Positions 1-8,001 of a DNA stretch of 64,000 nt are shown here, one piece after another. The notes beneath the pieces are model-generated. The model saw nothing but the letters and a program-made list of their open reading frames with translations. It had not been told where the DNA came from and did not search any database. Numbering within the stretch: position 1 is the stretch's first letter; each line of letters opens with the position of its first letter. Source of the DNA: an uncultured Dorea sp. (GTDB lineage: Bacteria > Bacillota > Clostridia > Lachnospirales > Lachnospiraceae); NCBI GenBank assembly GCA_910579925.1, contig CAJTVY010000010.1:1-64000 (forward strand). Direction: 5' to 3'. The position numbers were made by a program, and so were the translations under genes.

Positions 1-18
1 CCCCTCATGAATGAGGGG
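1..18. repeat. Short palindrome at window edge
   Basis: CCCCTCAT and ATGAGGGG face each other across a 2-base loop. It may belong to the gene or element that lies to the left of the window. Nothing else can be said from this end. Confidence 0.4.
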
Positions 19-30
19 CTAGGGGAGTTG

Positions 31-51
31 AAGTGTCGAAGACACTTTTTT
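31..51 (+). terminator. Intrinsic terminator of an upstream transcript
   Basis: AAGTGTC, a GAA loop and GACACTT form a 7-bp stem that runs directly into six T. It would end a transcription unit entering from the left, isolating the promoter at 111-139. Confidence 0.65.
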
Positions 52-110
52 ACTTGACCGAGTTTTTTCAAGGCGGTTACGTTTGTATTCCTCGTTTGAA
101 TGAGATTTTA

Positions 111-139
111 TGGACAGTGCAAAACGCATATGCTATAAT
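111..139 (+). promoter_or_regulatory. Strong sigma-A promoter with extended -10
   Basis: A -35 box TGGACA (111-116) and a -10 box TATAAT (134-139) are separated by exactly 17 bases, and TGC precedes the -10 (extended -10). It is the best placed promoter for the leader peptide at 173 and the regulator gene at 288. Confidence 0.8.
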
Positions 140-172
140 ACTGACATTATAGCGAAAGGAAGTGTTTGATAA

Positions 173-196
173 ATGGGAACAAAAATTTTTGCATAG
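173..196 (+). CDS. Putative 7-residue leader peptide (MGTKIFA)
   Basis: ATG at 173 follows GAAAGGAAG (154-162) by about 10 bases and reads M-G-T-K-I-F-A before TAG at 194-196. The stop codon is the first base triplet of a 15-bp inverted repeat, the arrangement of a translated leader whose ribosome decides the fold of the downstream RNA. I do not recognise the peptide; erm- and cat-type resistance genes use leaders of this general design. Coding is inferred from position and the Shine-Dalgarno only. Confidence 0.5.
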   Translation: MGTKIFA

Positions 197-281
197 CAAA
201 GGCTATTGCATACACCAATAAAAACATATTATAATTGCAAATGACAATAGCCTTTGCTAATCCTAAGAAATTTTTAGGAGG
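181..281 (+). promoter_or_regulatory. Attenuator-like RNA leader sequestering the RBS of the next gene
   Basis: TAGCAAAGGCTATTG (194-208) is exactly complementary to 245-259, a 15-bp stem with a 36-base loop. The left arm can also refold locally (TGCATAG with CTATTGCA at 203-210). A second hairpin pairs TCCTAA (261-266) with TTAGGA (274-279), covering most of the AGGAGG (276-281) of the gene at 288. AAAAATTT (181-188) can also pair with 268-275. Mutually exclusive folds governed by translation of the 173-196 peptide are an inference. Confidence 0.6.
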
Positions 282-287
282 TGCAAA

Positions 288-557
288 GTGGGCTGTCAAA
301 ATCCGATTGATTTATTGCCGAAAGAGTTATTAGAGCAAATACAAAAATATGTTGATGGTAAAACCATATATATCCCCAAAAAGAGTGAAAACAGAAAGCA
401 GTGGGGAGATAATACCGATACAAAGCAGTTTTTAGCTTCTCGAAATTGCCAGATCTGTTCAGATTACCAAAATGGAATGAGAATTAAGCAGTTGGCAGAA
501 AAGTATTATTTATCCGAGAAAAGTATTCAGCGGATAATAAAACAAAATAATCTGTAA
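288..557 (+). CDS. CD3324-family (Mor-like) HTH regulator
   Basis: An 89-residue protein starting at GTG 288, fixed by AGGAGG at 276-281 with a 6-base spacer. The C-terminal half (about residues 50-88) reads as a helix-turn-helix of the Mor/CD3324 type, with a Q-L-A-E-K-Y-Y recognition region and S-I-Q-R-I-I. Members of this small clostridial family are DNA-binding proteins of unknown target. It follows the attenuator-like leader and precedes a terminator and the hydrolase gene at 673. Base composition is AT-rich compared with the fab region. The family assignment is from pattern recognition. Confidence 0.7.
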   Translation: MGCQNPIDLLPKELLEQIQKYVDGKTIYIPKKSENRKQWGDNTDTKQFLASRNCQICSDYQNGMRIKQLAEKYYLSEKSIQRIIKQNNL

Positions 558-564
558 ATAAAAG

Positions 565-594
565 TGTGCCATGATTTGTTCATGGCGCATTTTT
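565..594 (+). terminator. Intrinsic terminator after the CD3324-family gene
   Basis: TGTGCCATGA (565-574) pairs with TCATGGCGCA (580-589) and is followed by five T. It lies 8 bases past the stop codon and separates this gene from the hydrolase. Confidence 0.75.
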
Positions 595-672
595 ATTTAC
601 AGAAAGATTATAAGGTTTTATATCTGTTTTTATGTTGTTACAATTAACTTAAAAAGACAGGAGGGATGGTAA

Positions 673-1428
673 ATGGCATTTTTTAAATATGGGGATAAGA
701 ACATTTATTACGATGAAATAGGGGCAGGTTTGCCTGTTGTATTATTGCATGGAGATACAGCCTCATCAAAGATGTTTGAATATATAATACCTTTATATGC
801 AAATAGCTTTAGGGTGATTCTTATGGATTTCCTTGGTAATGGGCAATCTGATAGGGTAGAGGAATTTCCGTTGGATTTATGGTATTCACAGGCTCAACAG
901 GTGATAGCGTTTTTGGAATATTTAGATTGTGGAAAAGTGAATTTGATAGGCACAAGCGGCGGAGCATGGGGTGCCGTTAATGTTGCATTAGAGCGTCCAG
1001 ACCTTGTATATAGGGTTGTTGCAGATAGTTTTGATGGGAGAACACTTCAAAGCGGTTTTTCAGAAAATCTTCTAAAAGAGAGAATGACTGCAAAAAGTAA
1101 TGATTTTTCCAGACAGTTTTATGAATGGTGTCAAGGAAAAGATTGGGAAACTGTCGTTGACCTTAATACAAAAGCGTTGGTAGAATGTGCTGATTCAAAA
1201 CTTCCATTATTCCATAAGCCTTTAGAAATGCTTGAAGTGCCGATACTATTTGTTGGTAGTAAGGAAGATACAATGTGCCGTGAAAATCTTGAAGAGGAAT
1301 ATAGTCAAATGGAACAGCTTGTATCGAATGGCAGAAAATATTTATTCCCAACAGGCAAACATCCTGCCATATTATCAAATGCAGAGAAGTTTGTAGATGT
1401 TGTAAAAGATTTTTTGTTTTCTAAATAA
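673..1428 (+). CDS. Alpha/beta hydrolase
   Basis: A 251-residue cytoplasmic hydrolase with the complete alpha/beta-fold catalytic set: an oxyanion HG at 26-27, the nucleophile elbow G-T-S-G-G with Ser95, a probable acid Asp199 in S-K-E-D, and His230 in G-K-H-P. There is no signal peptide. The substrate cannot be read from the sequence; relatives include esterases, lipases and prolyl-iminopeptidase-like enzymes. AGGAGG (659-664) sits 8 bases before ATG 673. Clostridial CD3324-family genes are often found beside such hydrolases, so the two probably form a small regulated unit. Confidence 0.85.
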   Translation: MAFFKYGDKNIYYDEIGAGLPVVLLHGDTASSKMFEYIIPLYANSFRVILMDFLGNGQSDRVEEFPLDLWYSQAQQVIAFLEYLDCGKVNLIGTSGGAWGAVNVALERPDLVYRVVADSFDGRTLQSGFSENLLKERMTAKSNDFSRQFYEWCQGKDWETVVDLNTKALVECADSKLPLFHKPLEMLEVPILFVGSKEDTMCRENLEEEYSQMEQLVSNGRKYLFPTGKHPAILSNAEKFVDVVKDFLFSK

Positions 1429-1482
1429 TCAAAAAATAGGGCAAGCCCACTTAATAAGAAAACGATGTTTTGATGGGCTATT

Positions 1483-1710
1483 TATGATCAGAGAGGAGAA
1501 ATAGCATATCTGGGAGATTATTATAGTAAAGAACATTGGCAGAGCAATCGTTAGGATGGTTCTGCAGGGGTGTTCCCGAATCTCCTAACCTTCCTTTATA
1601 GGGAATGGCTGGGGTATGAGGATTCCTATACCGTGGCGGGAACAAATGAAATAGACGATTGTCTGGCAGGACTTGGACTGTGTGGTTGTAAGACCATCGG
1701 ATATGGTTAA
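1483..1710 (+). pseudogene. Unrecognised gene remnant with in-frame stop
   Basis: One frame reads 76 codons from 1483 to TAA 1708-1710, with a single internal TAG at 1552-1554. The text before the stop (Y-L-G-D-Y-Y-S-K-E-H-W) and after it (L-Y-R-E-W-L-G-Y-E-D-S-Y) looks protein-like. There is no start codon with a ribosome binding site. I do not recognise the family. Confidence 0.4.
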
Positions 1711-1810
1711 AGATTTTGGAATATTTTTGTGCGATACTCTTTTATCTCATCTATTTTTATGATAATCTAAATTATATTTAGAAATCCTATAAGAAAGTGA
1801 GGCGGATTAT

Positions 1811-1915
1811 ATGGCACAGAATATAGTTGGTGTAGAAATACAGGCGGCATTGGTTCCATATCTGCATACAACGCAGGATGGAAAGACGATGGTAAGGCGG
1901 GTGAAGAATAGTTAG
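1811..1915 (+). pseudogene. Short truncated reading frame (34 codons)
   Basis: ATG 1811 follows GTGAGGCGG (about 1797-1805) and reads M-A-Q-N-I-V-G-V-E-I-Q for 34 residues before TAG 1913-1915. It may be a small gene, or more likely the 5' end of a lost one. The product is not recognised. Confidence 0.35.
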
Positions 1916-1948
1916 AACTTGATTGATAATCCAACGATTTTATTTTAG

Positions 1949-2059
1949 GAAGGCTCTAACGCCCGTAATTTGGGTATTTTCAGGGATATACAGGAAAATG
2001 GGGAATCTTTTCTTATTGAGAAACTTTTAAATCACATTGTGGACAGAGCCATATCTTGA
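1949..2059 (+). pseudogene. C-terminal gene fragment
   Basis: An open frame after TAG 1946-1948 reads E-G-S-N-A-R-N-L-G-I-F-R-D-I-Q to TGA 2057-2059, 36 residues with no start codon. Its end overlaps the terminator stem at 2041, as the true 3' end of a gene would. The family is not recognised. Confidence 0.35.
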
Positions 2060-2075
2060 TGGTTCTGTCCTTGTT
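2041..2075 (+). terminator. Intrinsic terminator
   Basis: GGACAGAGCCAT (2041-2052) pairs with ATGGTTCTGTCC (2059-2070), with one wobble, and is followed by a T-rich tract. It insulates the ABC operon at 2165. Confidence 0.7.
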
Positions 2076-2164
2076 TTGTTTCACCATGGATGAAAAATCT
2101 ATTTAAGGATTATTTAATAATTTACGTGCCATAATGAAATCACAAAAAGAAAAGGAGAGGCAAA

Positions 2165-4513
2165 ATGTTTTTACGAATACTAAAAAAAGACATTAAGCGC
2201 AAGAAAACGATGAATATCATCCTGCTGATTTTTGTGATTCTGGCAGTAACATTCATGGCAAGCAGCGCAAATAACCTGATTACAGTAAGCACGGCGCTGG
2301 ATCATTATCTTGAAAAGGCAGGAATACCGGATTACTGGTTTGCCACAATGAATTCCTCAGATACCGCAAGGTTTGAAGAGTTTGCTGAAGAAAACGGATA
2401 TGAATATCATATTTTGCGGATGATTCAAATCGAGACGAAAAATGTGCTTATTGAGGGAAAGAAGCTGGATTATTCCAGTACGCTGGTGTTTTCAGGGCTT
2501 GGCGGAATAAAAATTTTCGATAAGAATAATGAGGAGATTACGCACATTAACGACGGTGAGATATATGTCCCTAACTTTATCTTTGTATCGCCGGAAAATG
2601 ATTTTCACGAGGGTGGTAAAATCGTGGTAAGCCAGAATGGGACGAGAAAGGAGTTTACCATAAAGGGTTACTCAAAGGATGTTATTTTCGGTACGGAAAT
2701 GATGGGAATGACCAGATTTCTCATCAGCGAAAACGACGCGGCAATGTTCTGGGACAAGGACGCTTCGATTTGCAGCGCAGTTGGAGTTTACACAGATGAC
2801 GCCGGTTACCGCGACCGTTTTAACGAGCTGGGCATTAATACCGTAATGTCTATAGAGCGTCCGATGATTAAGATGATTTACATTATGGATGTACTTATTG
2901 CGGCAATCCTGTTAGTCGTGAGCGTATGCCTGATATTGATTTCGATGGTGGTCCTGCGGTTTATCATCAATTTTACGATTACCGAGGAATTCCGCGAGAT
3001 TGGCGTATTGAAGGCGATTGGGATTCATAACAATCACATCCGGGGGCTTTATATTGTAAAGTATCTGGCAATTTCCGTAATCGGTGCGTCCGTTGGGCTG
3101 CTCATTAGTTTTCCGGTTAGTAAAATAATGATCGGCGCGGTTTCGCAAAAGATTGTAGTTTCAAGCAAGGATAATTTCTGGATCAATATCGGGGCGGCGG
3201 TTTTAGCTGGCATGAGCGTGGTATTGTTCAGCTGCCTCTGCACCCGGAGAATCTGCCGGTTTTCACCGATCGATGCGATACACGGCGGCGAGACAGGCGA
3301 GCGTTATTCCCGAAAAGGAATTGTACATTTAAGCAAATCAAGAATTCCGGCAGCCTTATTTTTAGCGGTAAATGATATTTTAAGCGGAATGAAAAACTAC
3401 GTTTCAATGAGCATTATTTTCTTGCTTGGGACTTTGCTGGTAATCATTCCTGTGAACGCAATCAACACACTGTGCTCCGATGAGTTAATCACAACGTTTA
3501 ATATGGCGAAAAGTGACCACATCATTTCCCAGGAGCTGCTTTTCTATCCAGACGAGAACAATGTAGAGAAAGTTGAGCGGCAGTTTTCCCAGGTGCGGGA
3601 AATGTTTGCCCAAAACAGAATTGAGGCGGAGATTTTTCAGGAAATATTGTTCCGGAGCAATGTCCGCAAAGGCGATAAAATCACAAATTCCTTGTCATTT
3701 CAGGGAATGGGAGAGGTAAGGACGGATATGTATGTTTATCTGGAAGGCACGCCTCCCCAGAATGCCAATGAGGTTGCGTTAACGTATCTTACGGCGGAGC
3801 AGATCGGCGCAGAGATTGGAGACAGGGTGGAGATTCAGGTGGGCGAAGATGCAAAAGAGTATATCGTAACCGCGATGAACCAGAGCCTGAATAATATGGG
3901 AGAGGGCGTTCGTTTTCATCCGGATGCCCGGCTTGATTACAGATATGCGGCGGGCAGCTTCGGAATTCAGGTGAATTACAGGGACAACCCGGATCAGGAG
4001 GAACTTGCAAGACGAAAAGAGCTGCTTGAAAGACTTTTTCCTGATGGGAAAATATACACCTCCGGCGGGTATATCGGCCATATGATTGGTGATATTGCCG
4101 GGCAGCTTGACCGTTTGAAGGTATTCATCCTAATCGTTGTTTTGGGGATTAACACGCTTGTGGCCGTGCTTATGGTGAAGAGCTTTATCATCAAGGAAAA
4201 GAATGAAATTGCGCTGTTGAAAGCCATGGGGTTTCAAGATCATTCCCTCATTTTGTGGCAGACCCTGCGTATTGGAATTGTGCTTTTAACATCGGTAATC
4301 TTTGGGGCGCTGATTTCTTCACCGTTGTCAACTCTGATTATCACACCGATTTTTCAAATGATGGGAGCATACAGTATTAAGTATGAGATTAAAGCGTTTG
4401 AAGTTTATGTTGTCTTCCCGATGACGGTTCTTGCGGCGACGTCTTTCGCATCGTTTTTATCGGCGCAAGGTTTAAGGAGAATCGTATCGTCAGAAATTTC
4501 AAATATCGAATAA
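2165..4513 (+). CDS. FtsX-family ABC transporter permease (two FtsX domains)
   Basis: A 782-residue membrane protein. TM1 lies at about 17-37, followed by a roughly 200-residue extracytoplasmic domain, three helices (about 240-355), another helix near 415-435, a second large external domain (about 436-645) and three C-terminal helices. This duplicated FtsX layout, with about 8 TM, is typical of MacB/SalY-type exporters and of clostridial peptide-resistance systems. AGGAGAGG (2153-2160) precedes ATG 2165. The ATPase gene follows after 12 bases, and a two-component system completes the operon. Substrate and direction (export or target release) are inferred only at family level. Confidence 0.88.
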   Translation: MFLRILKKDIKRKKTMNIILLIFVILAVTFMASSANNLITVSTALDHYLEKAGIPDYWFATMNSSDTARFEEFAEENGYEYHILRMIQIETKNVLIEGKKLDYSSTLVFSGLGGIKIFDKNNEEITHINDGEIYVPNFIFVSPENDFHEGGKIVVSQNGTRKEFTIKGYSKDVIFGTEMMGMTRFLISENDAAMFWDKDASICSAVGVYTDDAGYRDRFNELGINTVMSIERPMIKMIYIMDVLIAAILLVVSVCLILISMVVLRFIINFTITEEFREIGVLKAIGIHNNHIRGLYIVKYLAISVIGASVGLLISFPVSKIMIGAVSQKIVVSSKDNFWINIGAAVLAGMSVVLFSCLCTRRICRFSPIDAIHGGETGERYSRKGIVHLSKSRIPAALFLAVNDILSGMKNYVSMSIIFLLGTLLVIIPVNAINTLCSDELITTFNMAKSDHIISQELLFYPDENNVEKVERQFSQVREMFAQNRIEAEIFQEILFRSNVRKGDKITNSLSFQGMGEVRTDMYVYLEGTPPQNANEVALTYLTAEQIGAEIGDRVEIQVGEDAKEYIVTAMNQSLNNMGEGVRFHPDARLDYRYAAGSFGIQVNYRDNPDQEELARRKELLERLFPDGKIYTSGGYIGHMIGDIAGQLDRLKVFILIVVLGINTLVAVLMVKSFIIKEKNEIALLKAMGFQDHSLILWQTLRIGIVLLTSVIFGALISSPLSTLIITPIFQMMGAYSIKYEIKAFEVYVVFPMTVLAATSFASFLSAQGLRRIVSSEISNIE

Positions 4514-4525
4514 AGGAGAATTTAT

Positions 4526-5290
4526 ATGAATCGTATTCTTGAAGTGAAAGACCTGTGTAAGACTTATGTGGTAAATAAAAGGCAGAATAATGTCTTGAAA
4601 AATGTGAATTTTGTGGTTAATGAGGGAGAAATGATTGCGGTTATGGGTCCTTCCGGTTCAGGAAAATCTACGCTTTTGTATGCGGTCTCGGGAATGGATC
4701 AGATTACCGCCGGCGAGGTGGAGTTCTGCGGCAAGAGCATCCCGGAATTAAACCAAAAGGAGCTTGCGAAGCTGCGGCTTGATGAAATGGGATTTATTTT
4801 CCAACAGATGTATATGCTTAAGAATCTTTCGATTTTAGACAATATTATACTTCCTGCGTGTCAGTCGGATAAAATCAGGGAAAGCCGCAAAACGACTGTG
4901 GAGCGAGGCTGCCAGTTAATGCGCAAGCTGGGAATTATCGAGGTTGCGGACAACGATATCAACGAAGTGTCCGGCGGGCAGCTCCAGCGAGCATGCATTT
5001 GCCGGAGTATGATAAACCAGCCGAAGATGATTTTCGCTGACGAGCCCACAGGTGCGTTAAACCGGGCTTCCTCAGATGAGGTTATGGAAGAACTGGCCAG
5101 GCTGAACAATGAGGGTACGACGGTTATGCTGGTTACCCATGACGTCAAGGTTGCCGCAAAATGTACAAGGATTCTGTATATCGTCGACGGAAATATAAGA
5201 GGCGAGTACACAATGGAAAAATACGATAAGTTAAAGCTGCGTGAGCGCGAACGGGCGCTCAACGGCTGGCTTATAGAAATGGGTTGGTGA
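4526..5290 (+). CDS. ABC transporter ATP-binding protein
   Basis: A 254-residue MacB/LolD-type ATPase that should power the permease encoded just upstream. Walker A GPSGSGKST lies at 41-49, the Q-loop F-I-F-Q-Q near 90-94, the signature V-S-G-G-Q at 148-152 (Val in place of the usual Leu), Walker B with D-E-P-T-G at 172-176, and the switch His205 in V-T-H-D. All catalytic elements are present. AAAGGAG (4513-4519) precedes ATG 4526. The stop is 4 bases from the response regulator start, indicating translational coupling. Confidence 0.92.
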   Translation: MNRILEVKDLCKTYVVNKRQNNVLKNVNFVVNEGEMIAVMGPSGSGKSTLLYAVSGMDQITAGEVEFCGKSIPELNQKELAKLRLDEMGFIFQQMYMLKNLSILDNIILPACQSDKIRESRKTTVERGCQLMRKLGIIEVADNDINEVSGGQLQRACICRSMINQPKMIFADEPTGALNRASSDEVMEELARLNNEGTTVMLVTHDVKVAAKCTRILYIVDGNIRGEYTMEKYDKLKLRERERALNGWLIEMGW

Positions 5291-5294
5291 TAGC

Positions 5295-5957
5295 TTGATA
5301 GATGTTTTAATTGTAGAGGATAACAAAGAATTGTCAATGGTCCTGTGTGATTTCCTGCGTGCGGAAGGCTATACGGTGTCTGCTGCGGAAAATGCAGGGA
5401 AAGCCTTGTCGCTGTACCAAAGGTACGGCGCAAGGCTTGTGGTGCTTGATATCATGCTGCCCGGGGAGGATGGATTTTCAATCTGCGAAAAAATCCGCAG
5501 GGAGAGCAACACGCCGATTCTGATTGTAAGTGCGAAAACAGGCAAGGAGGATAAACTTCTTGGGCTGAACCTTGGCGCAGATGATTACATCGAAAAGCCC
5601 TATGATATCGACATCATGCTTGCGAAGATAGGCGGGATATTTAAGCGCAGATATTCGGCGGACGAACTGGCCGACGGAGACATTCGCATGAATAAAATAA
5701 ACCGTACCGTAGCCAAAAATAATGTTACGATTGAAATGACCTCCAAGGAGTTCGAGCTGTTAACACTGCTGATTGAAAACAAGGGACGCACCCTTTCCAA
5801 GGAATATATCTTCAATACAATCTGGGGCAGCGACAGCTTATCCGAGCAGCAGACCCTTACGGTCCACATAAAATGGCTGCGGCAAAAGATTGAAGAAAAC
5901 CCGAAAAATCCACGGAAAATTCTGACTGTCTGGGGAGTGGGGTACAAGTATCTATGA
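5295..5957 (+). CDS. OmpR/PhoB-family response regulator
   Basis: A 220-residue regulator with a receiver domain (residues 1-115: acidic E8-D9, phosphoacceptor Asp52 in L-D-I-M-L-P-G, Ser79, Lys101 in E-K-P) and a C-terminal winged helix (about 125-220). The start is TTG 5295, four bases after the ATPase stop; no ATG fits the N-terminal strand, so this start is fixed by homology. It overlaps the kinase gene by 4 bases (ATGA). It probably activates the transporter operon when the transported peptide is sensed. Confidence 0.92.
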   Translation: MIDVLIVEDNKELSMVLCDFLRAEGYTVSAAENAGKALSLYQRYGARLVVLDIMLPGEDGFSICEKIRRESNTPILIVSAKTGKEDKLLGLNLGADDYIEKPYDIDIMLAKIGGIFKRRYSADELADGDIRMNKINRTVAKNNVTIEMTSKEFELLTLLIENKGRTLSKEYIFNTIWGSDSLSEQQTLTVHIKWLRQKIEENPKNPRKILTVWGVGYKYL

Positions 5958-7186
5958 GAGCTTTTCGGAAAGTATTTGTGGTGGCGTTTATCTGCATTTC
6001 TGCCATTTTTATTGGTTTGAACTTATTTTTGGATAATATGGGCGCTGTAGAAAACGGCAGGCCATACAGGGTTGAAATAAACCGAATAGCCCTTCAAATC
6101 GAGAAAAACGGTTTTCAGGGCGTTGATTTGTCCAAGTGCGAATATGTAAATCATATTGAGGCGTTCCATGAAGATTTTTACGATTCTGACAGCGATTATG
6201 TGATTTGTGAAATAAATGGAACGCTGTACCGTTTTGACTACGACACAGAAAACGACACGGGAAACAAGAAAATGGTTATTATGGTAAATGGCATATTGGC
6301 GGTAATGTCTGCTGCGGTGTTCCTTATTTTACTCTATATCCAGGAAGAAATTTTGCGCCCGTTTGAACGGCTTAAGGATGTACCGTATGAGCTTTCGAAG
6401 GGGAACCTGACCTTCCCGGTCAGAGAAAATAAGAACCGGTTTTTCGGTAAATTTTTGTGGGGAATCGACATGCTGCGTGAAAGCATGGAACAGCAGAAAC
6501 GGCGGGAGCTTGAGCTTGAAAAGGAAAAGAAGACGCTTTTATTATCCCTCTCCCACGATATCAAAACGCCGCTTTCCGCTATAAAATTATACGCAAAGGC
6601 GCTGTCGAGAAATCTGTATTCCGACAGGGAAAAGCAGCGTGAAACTGCCGAAAAGATAGACGGTAAGGCGGACGAAATAGAACGCTATGTTTCCCGGATT
6701 ATCACCGCCTCCCGTGAAGACTTTTTAAGTCTTGAAGCAGAGGACGGGGAGTTTTATTTAGGGGAGCTGGTACAGAATATTGCCGCCTATTACAGTGAAA
6801 AATTAGCGTTTGTCAAGACAGAATTTATAATCGGAGAATATCAGGACTGCCTGCTTTCCGGTGATTTTGACCGGAGTGTCGAGGTGCTGCAGAATTTAAT
6901 GGAAAACGCAATAAAATACGGTGATGGAAAAAGGATTTCCCTGGGGGTTTCCAATGATGACGAGGGAATTTTTGTTTCAGTGGGAAACAGCGGCTGCACT
7001 CTTGATCAATCGGATTTACCCCATATTTTTGAGAGTTTCTGGCGGGGCGGGAATTCTGAAAAAACGGAAGGAAGCGGGCTTGGCCTGTATATTTGCAGAC
7101 AGCTTATGCATAAAATGAATGGGGATATTTATGCCGAGATGAATGGCGGAGTAATTGAGATTACAGCTATTTTTCGCCGGGTCTGA
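5954..7186 (+). CDS. Sensor histidine kinase
   Basis: A 410-residue kinase. TM1 (about 7-25) and TM2 (about 107-128) flank a small 80-residue external domain. A HAMP-like stretch follows, then the H-box with phospho-accepting His201 (S-H-D-I-K-T-P), the N-box N-L-M-E-N (314-318) and the G-box G-S-G-L-G-L (373-378). The modest sensor domain and linkage to an FtsX-type transporter fit kinases that sense through the transporter, as in BceS/BceAB; this is an inference. It forms a 4-base overlap pair with its cognate regulator. Confidence 0.9.
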   Translation: MRAFRKVFVVAFICISAIFIGLNLFLDNMGAVENGRPYRVEINRIALQIEKNGFQGVDLSKCEYVNHIEAFHEDFYDSDSDYVICEINGTLYRFDYDTENDTGNKKMVIMVNGILAVMSAAVFLILLYIQEEILRPFERLKDVPYELSKGNLTFPVRENKNRFFGKFLWGIDMLRESMEQQKRRELELEKEKKTLLLSLSHDIKTPLSAIKLYAKALSRNLYSDREKQRETAEKIDGKADEIERYVSRIITASREDFLSLEAEDGEFYLGELVQNIAAYYSEKLAFVKTEFIIGEYQDCLLSGDFDRSVEVLQNLMENAIKYGDGKRISLGVSNDDEGIFVSVGNSGCTLDQSDLPHIFESFWRGGNSEKTEGSGLGLYICRQLMHKMNGDIYAEMNGGVIEITAIFRRV

Positions 7187-7227
7187 CAACTGATTATACA
7201 TTGCGAAAGGAAAAGGAGAGAAAAGTT

Positions 7228-7889
7228 ATGTGCGGACGATTCTATGTAGACGAGGGAACAGCCAAAGAGATTGAACGTGTGATCCGGGGCGTAGATCTAC
7301 AGTTACAGAAAATGCGAACAGGGGATATCTGGTAACAGTTCAGCCTGCAACTGCGCACTTGCTGCGCAGTTAGCAGCCAATGAATTGGAGTAGCCGGGAA
7401 TCCGCCTCTTTGCCGCAGGCAAACTTTAAAATGGGCGGATTTCGTAACAGTGAAGCCGGAAGGCTGAACTGTTACGATATCTGCCCGTCCCAGCCTGCCG
7501 GTATTCTGGCTTGTCATAGCCCGAAGAAGAAAAACTTATCGGCGGATTACACCGCTGAAGATTCACCGGTATTAGAATTAAAAGAAATGCACTGGGGATT
7601 TCCGCAGTATCAGAAGAAGGGACTGCTTATCAATGCCAGGGGAGAGGACAGACCGGTTTTATTCATGGCGGGGTTCTATAACCGGTTCCAGGATGAAGAT
7701 CGTTTTATTATTCTTACGTCGCAGGCGAACGCTTCTGTGCGTCCAGTCCATAATCGTATGCCGTTGGTTTTGGAGGAAAGTGAACTTGAGGACTGGATTT
7801 ATGATGATAAGTTCACAGAATATGCGCTTCATAAGATTCCGCCAGAACTTTGGCGGGAGCAGGAATATGAGCAGCAGAGTTTGTTCTAA
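7228..7889 (+). pseudogene. SRAP (YedK/HMCES) abasic-site peptidase, interrupted by a MITE
   Basis: AAAGGAGAG and ATG 7228 begin M-C-G-R-F, so the catalytic Cys2 is present. After 104 bases the frame is cut by a 144-bp element (7332-7475); removing the element plus one copy of GATATCTG restores an open frame of 169 codons to TAA 7887-7889, rejoining T-G-D-I-C-P-S. A second lesion is visible: the text passes from I-N-A-R-G-E to M-A-G-F-Y-N, omitting about 45 residues that normally contain the G-F-Y-E-W glutamate, while the H-N-R-M-P histidine remains. The family protects abasic sites in single-stranded DNA by a Cys2 crosslink. This copy should be inactive. Confidence 0.88.
7332..7475. mobile_element. 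144-bp MITE with 15-bp TIRs and 8-bp target duplication
   Basis: GTAACAGTTCAGCCT at 7332-7346 is exactly repeated in inverse at 7461-7475, and GATATCTG is duplicated at 7324-7331 and 7476-7483. It encodes no protein. The interior has two more stems (AACTGCGCA 7349-7357 with 7363-7371; AATCCGCC 7399-7406 with 7434-7441). GTAA ends and 8-bp duplications match IS66-family transposons, so mobilisation by an IS66-type transposase elsewhere is likely but unproven. It has destroyed the SRAP gene. Confidence 0.92.
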
Positions 7890-7934
7890 TGGATTTTGAT
7901 CTTCTGGCGGAGGATAAAGAGTGACGTTTTGCAT

Positions 7935-7971
7935 GTAACAGTTCAGTCTGCAACAAAGGCTGAACTGTTAC
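7935..7971. mobile_element. 37-bp minimal relative of the same MITE
   Basis: GTAACAGTTCAGTCT (7935-7949) and AGGCTGAACTGTTAC (7957-7971) are the same ends, with one mismatch, separated by 7 bases. TTTTGCAT is duplicated exactly on both sides (7927-7934 and 7972-7979). Independent target duplication shows it inserted in its own right, or is the internally deleted remnant of a separate insertion. As RNA it would form a strong hairpin. It lies 30 bases upstream of the -35 box at 8002. Confidence 0.85.
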
Positions 7972-8001
7972 TTTTGCATTGGTATAAACTGGAAAAAACA
8001 G

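Larger units (their letters stand above)
1429..2164. other. Gene-debris region
   Basis: About 735 bp without an intact gene. A weak inverted repeat (AGCCCA 1444-1449 with TGGGCT 1473-1478) follows the hydrolase. The rest carries three broken or very short reading frames (1483-1710, 1811-1915, 1949-2059) and a terminator hairpin at 2041-2075. It looks like the eroded remains of accessory DNA between the hydrolase and the ABC operon. Confidence 0.6.

Noticed and set aside
7380..7889. A separate 169-codon protein beginning inside the MITE
   Set aside because: Its first part is transposon sequence; only the downstream part matches SRAP, whose true start is ATG 7228.
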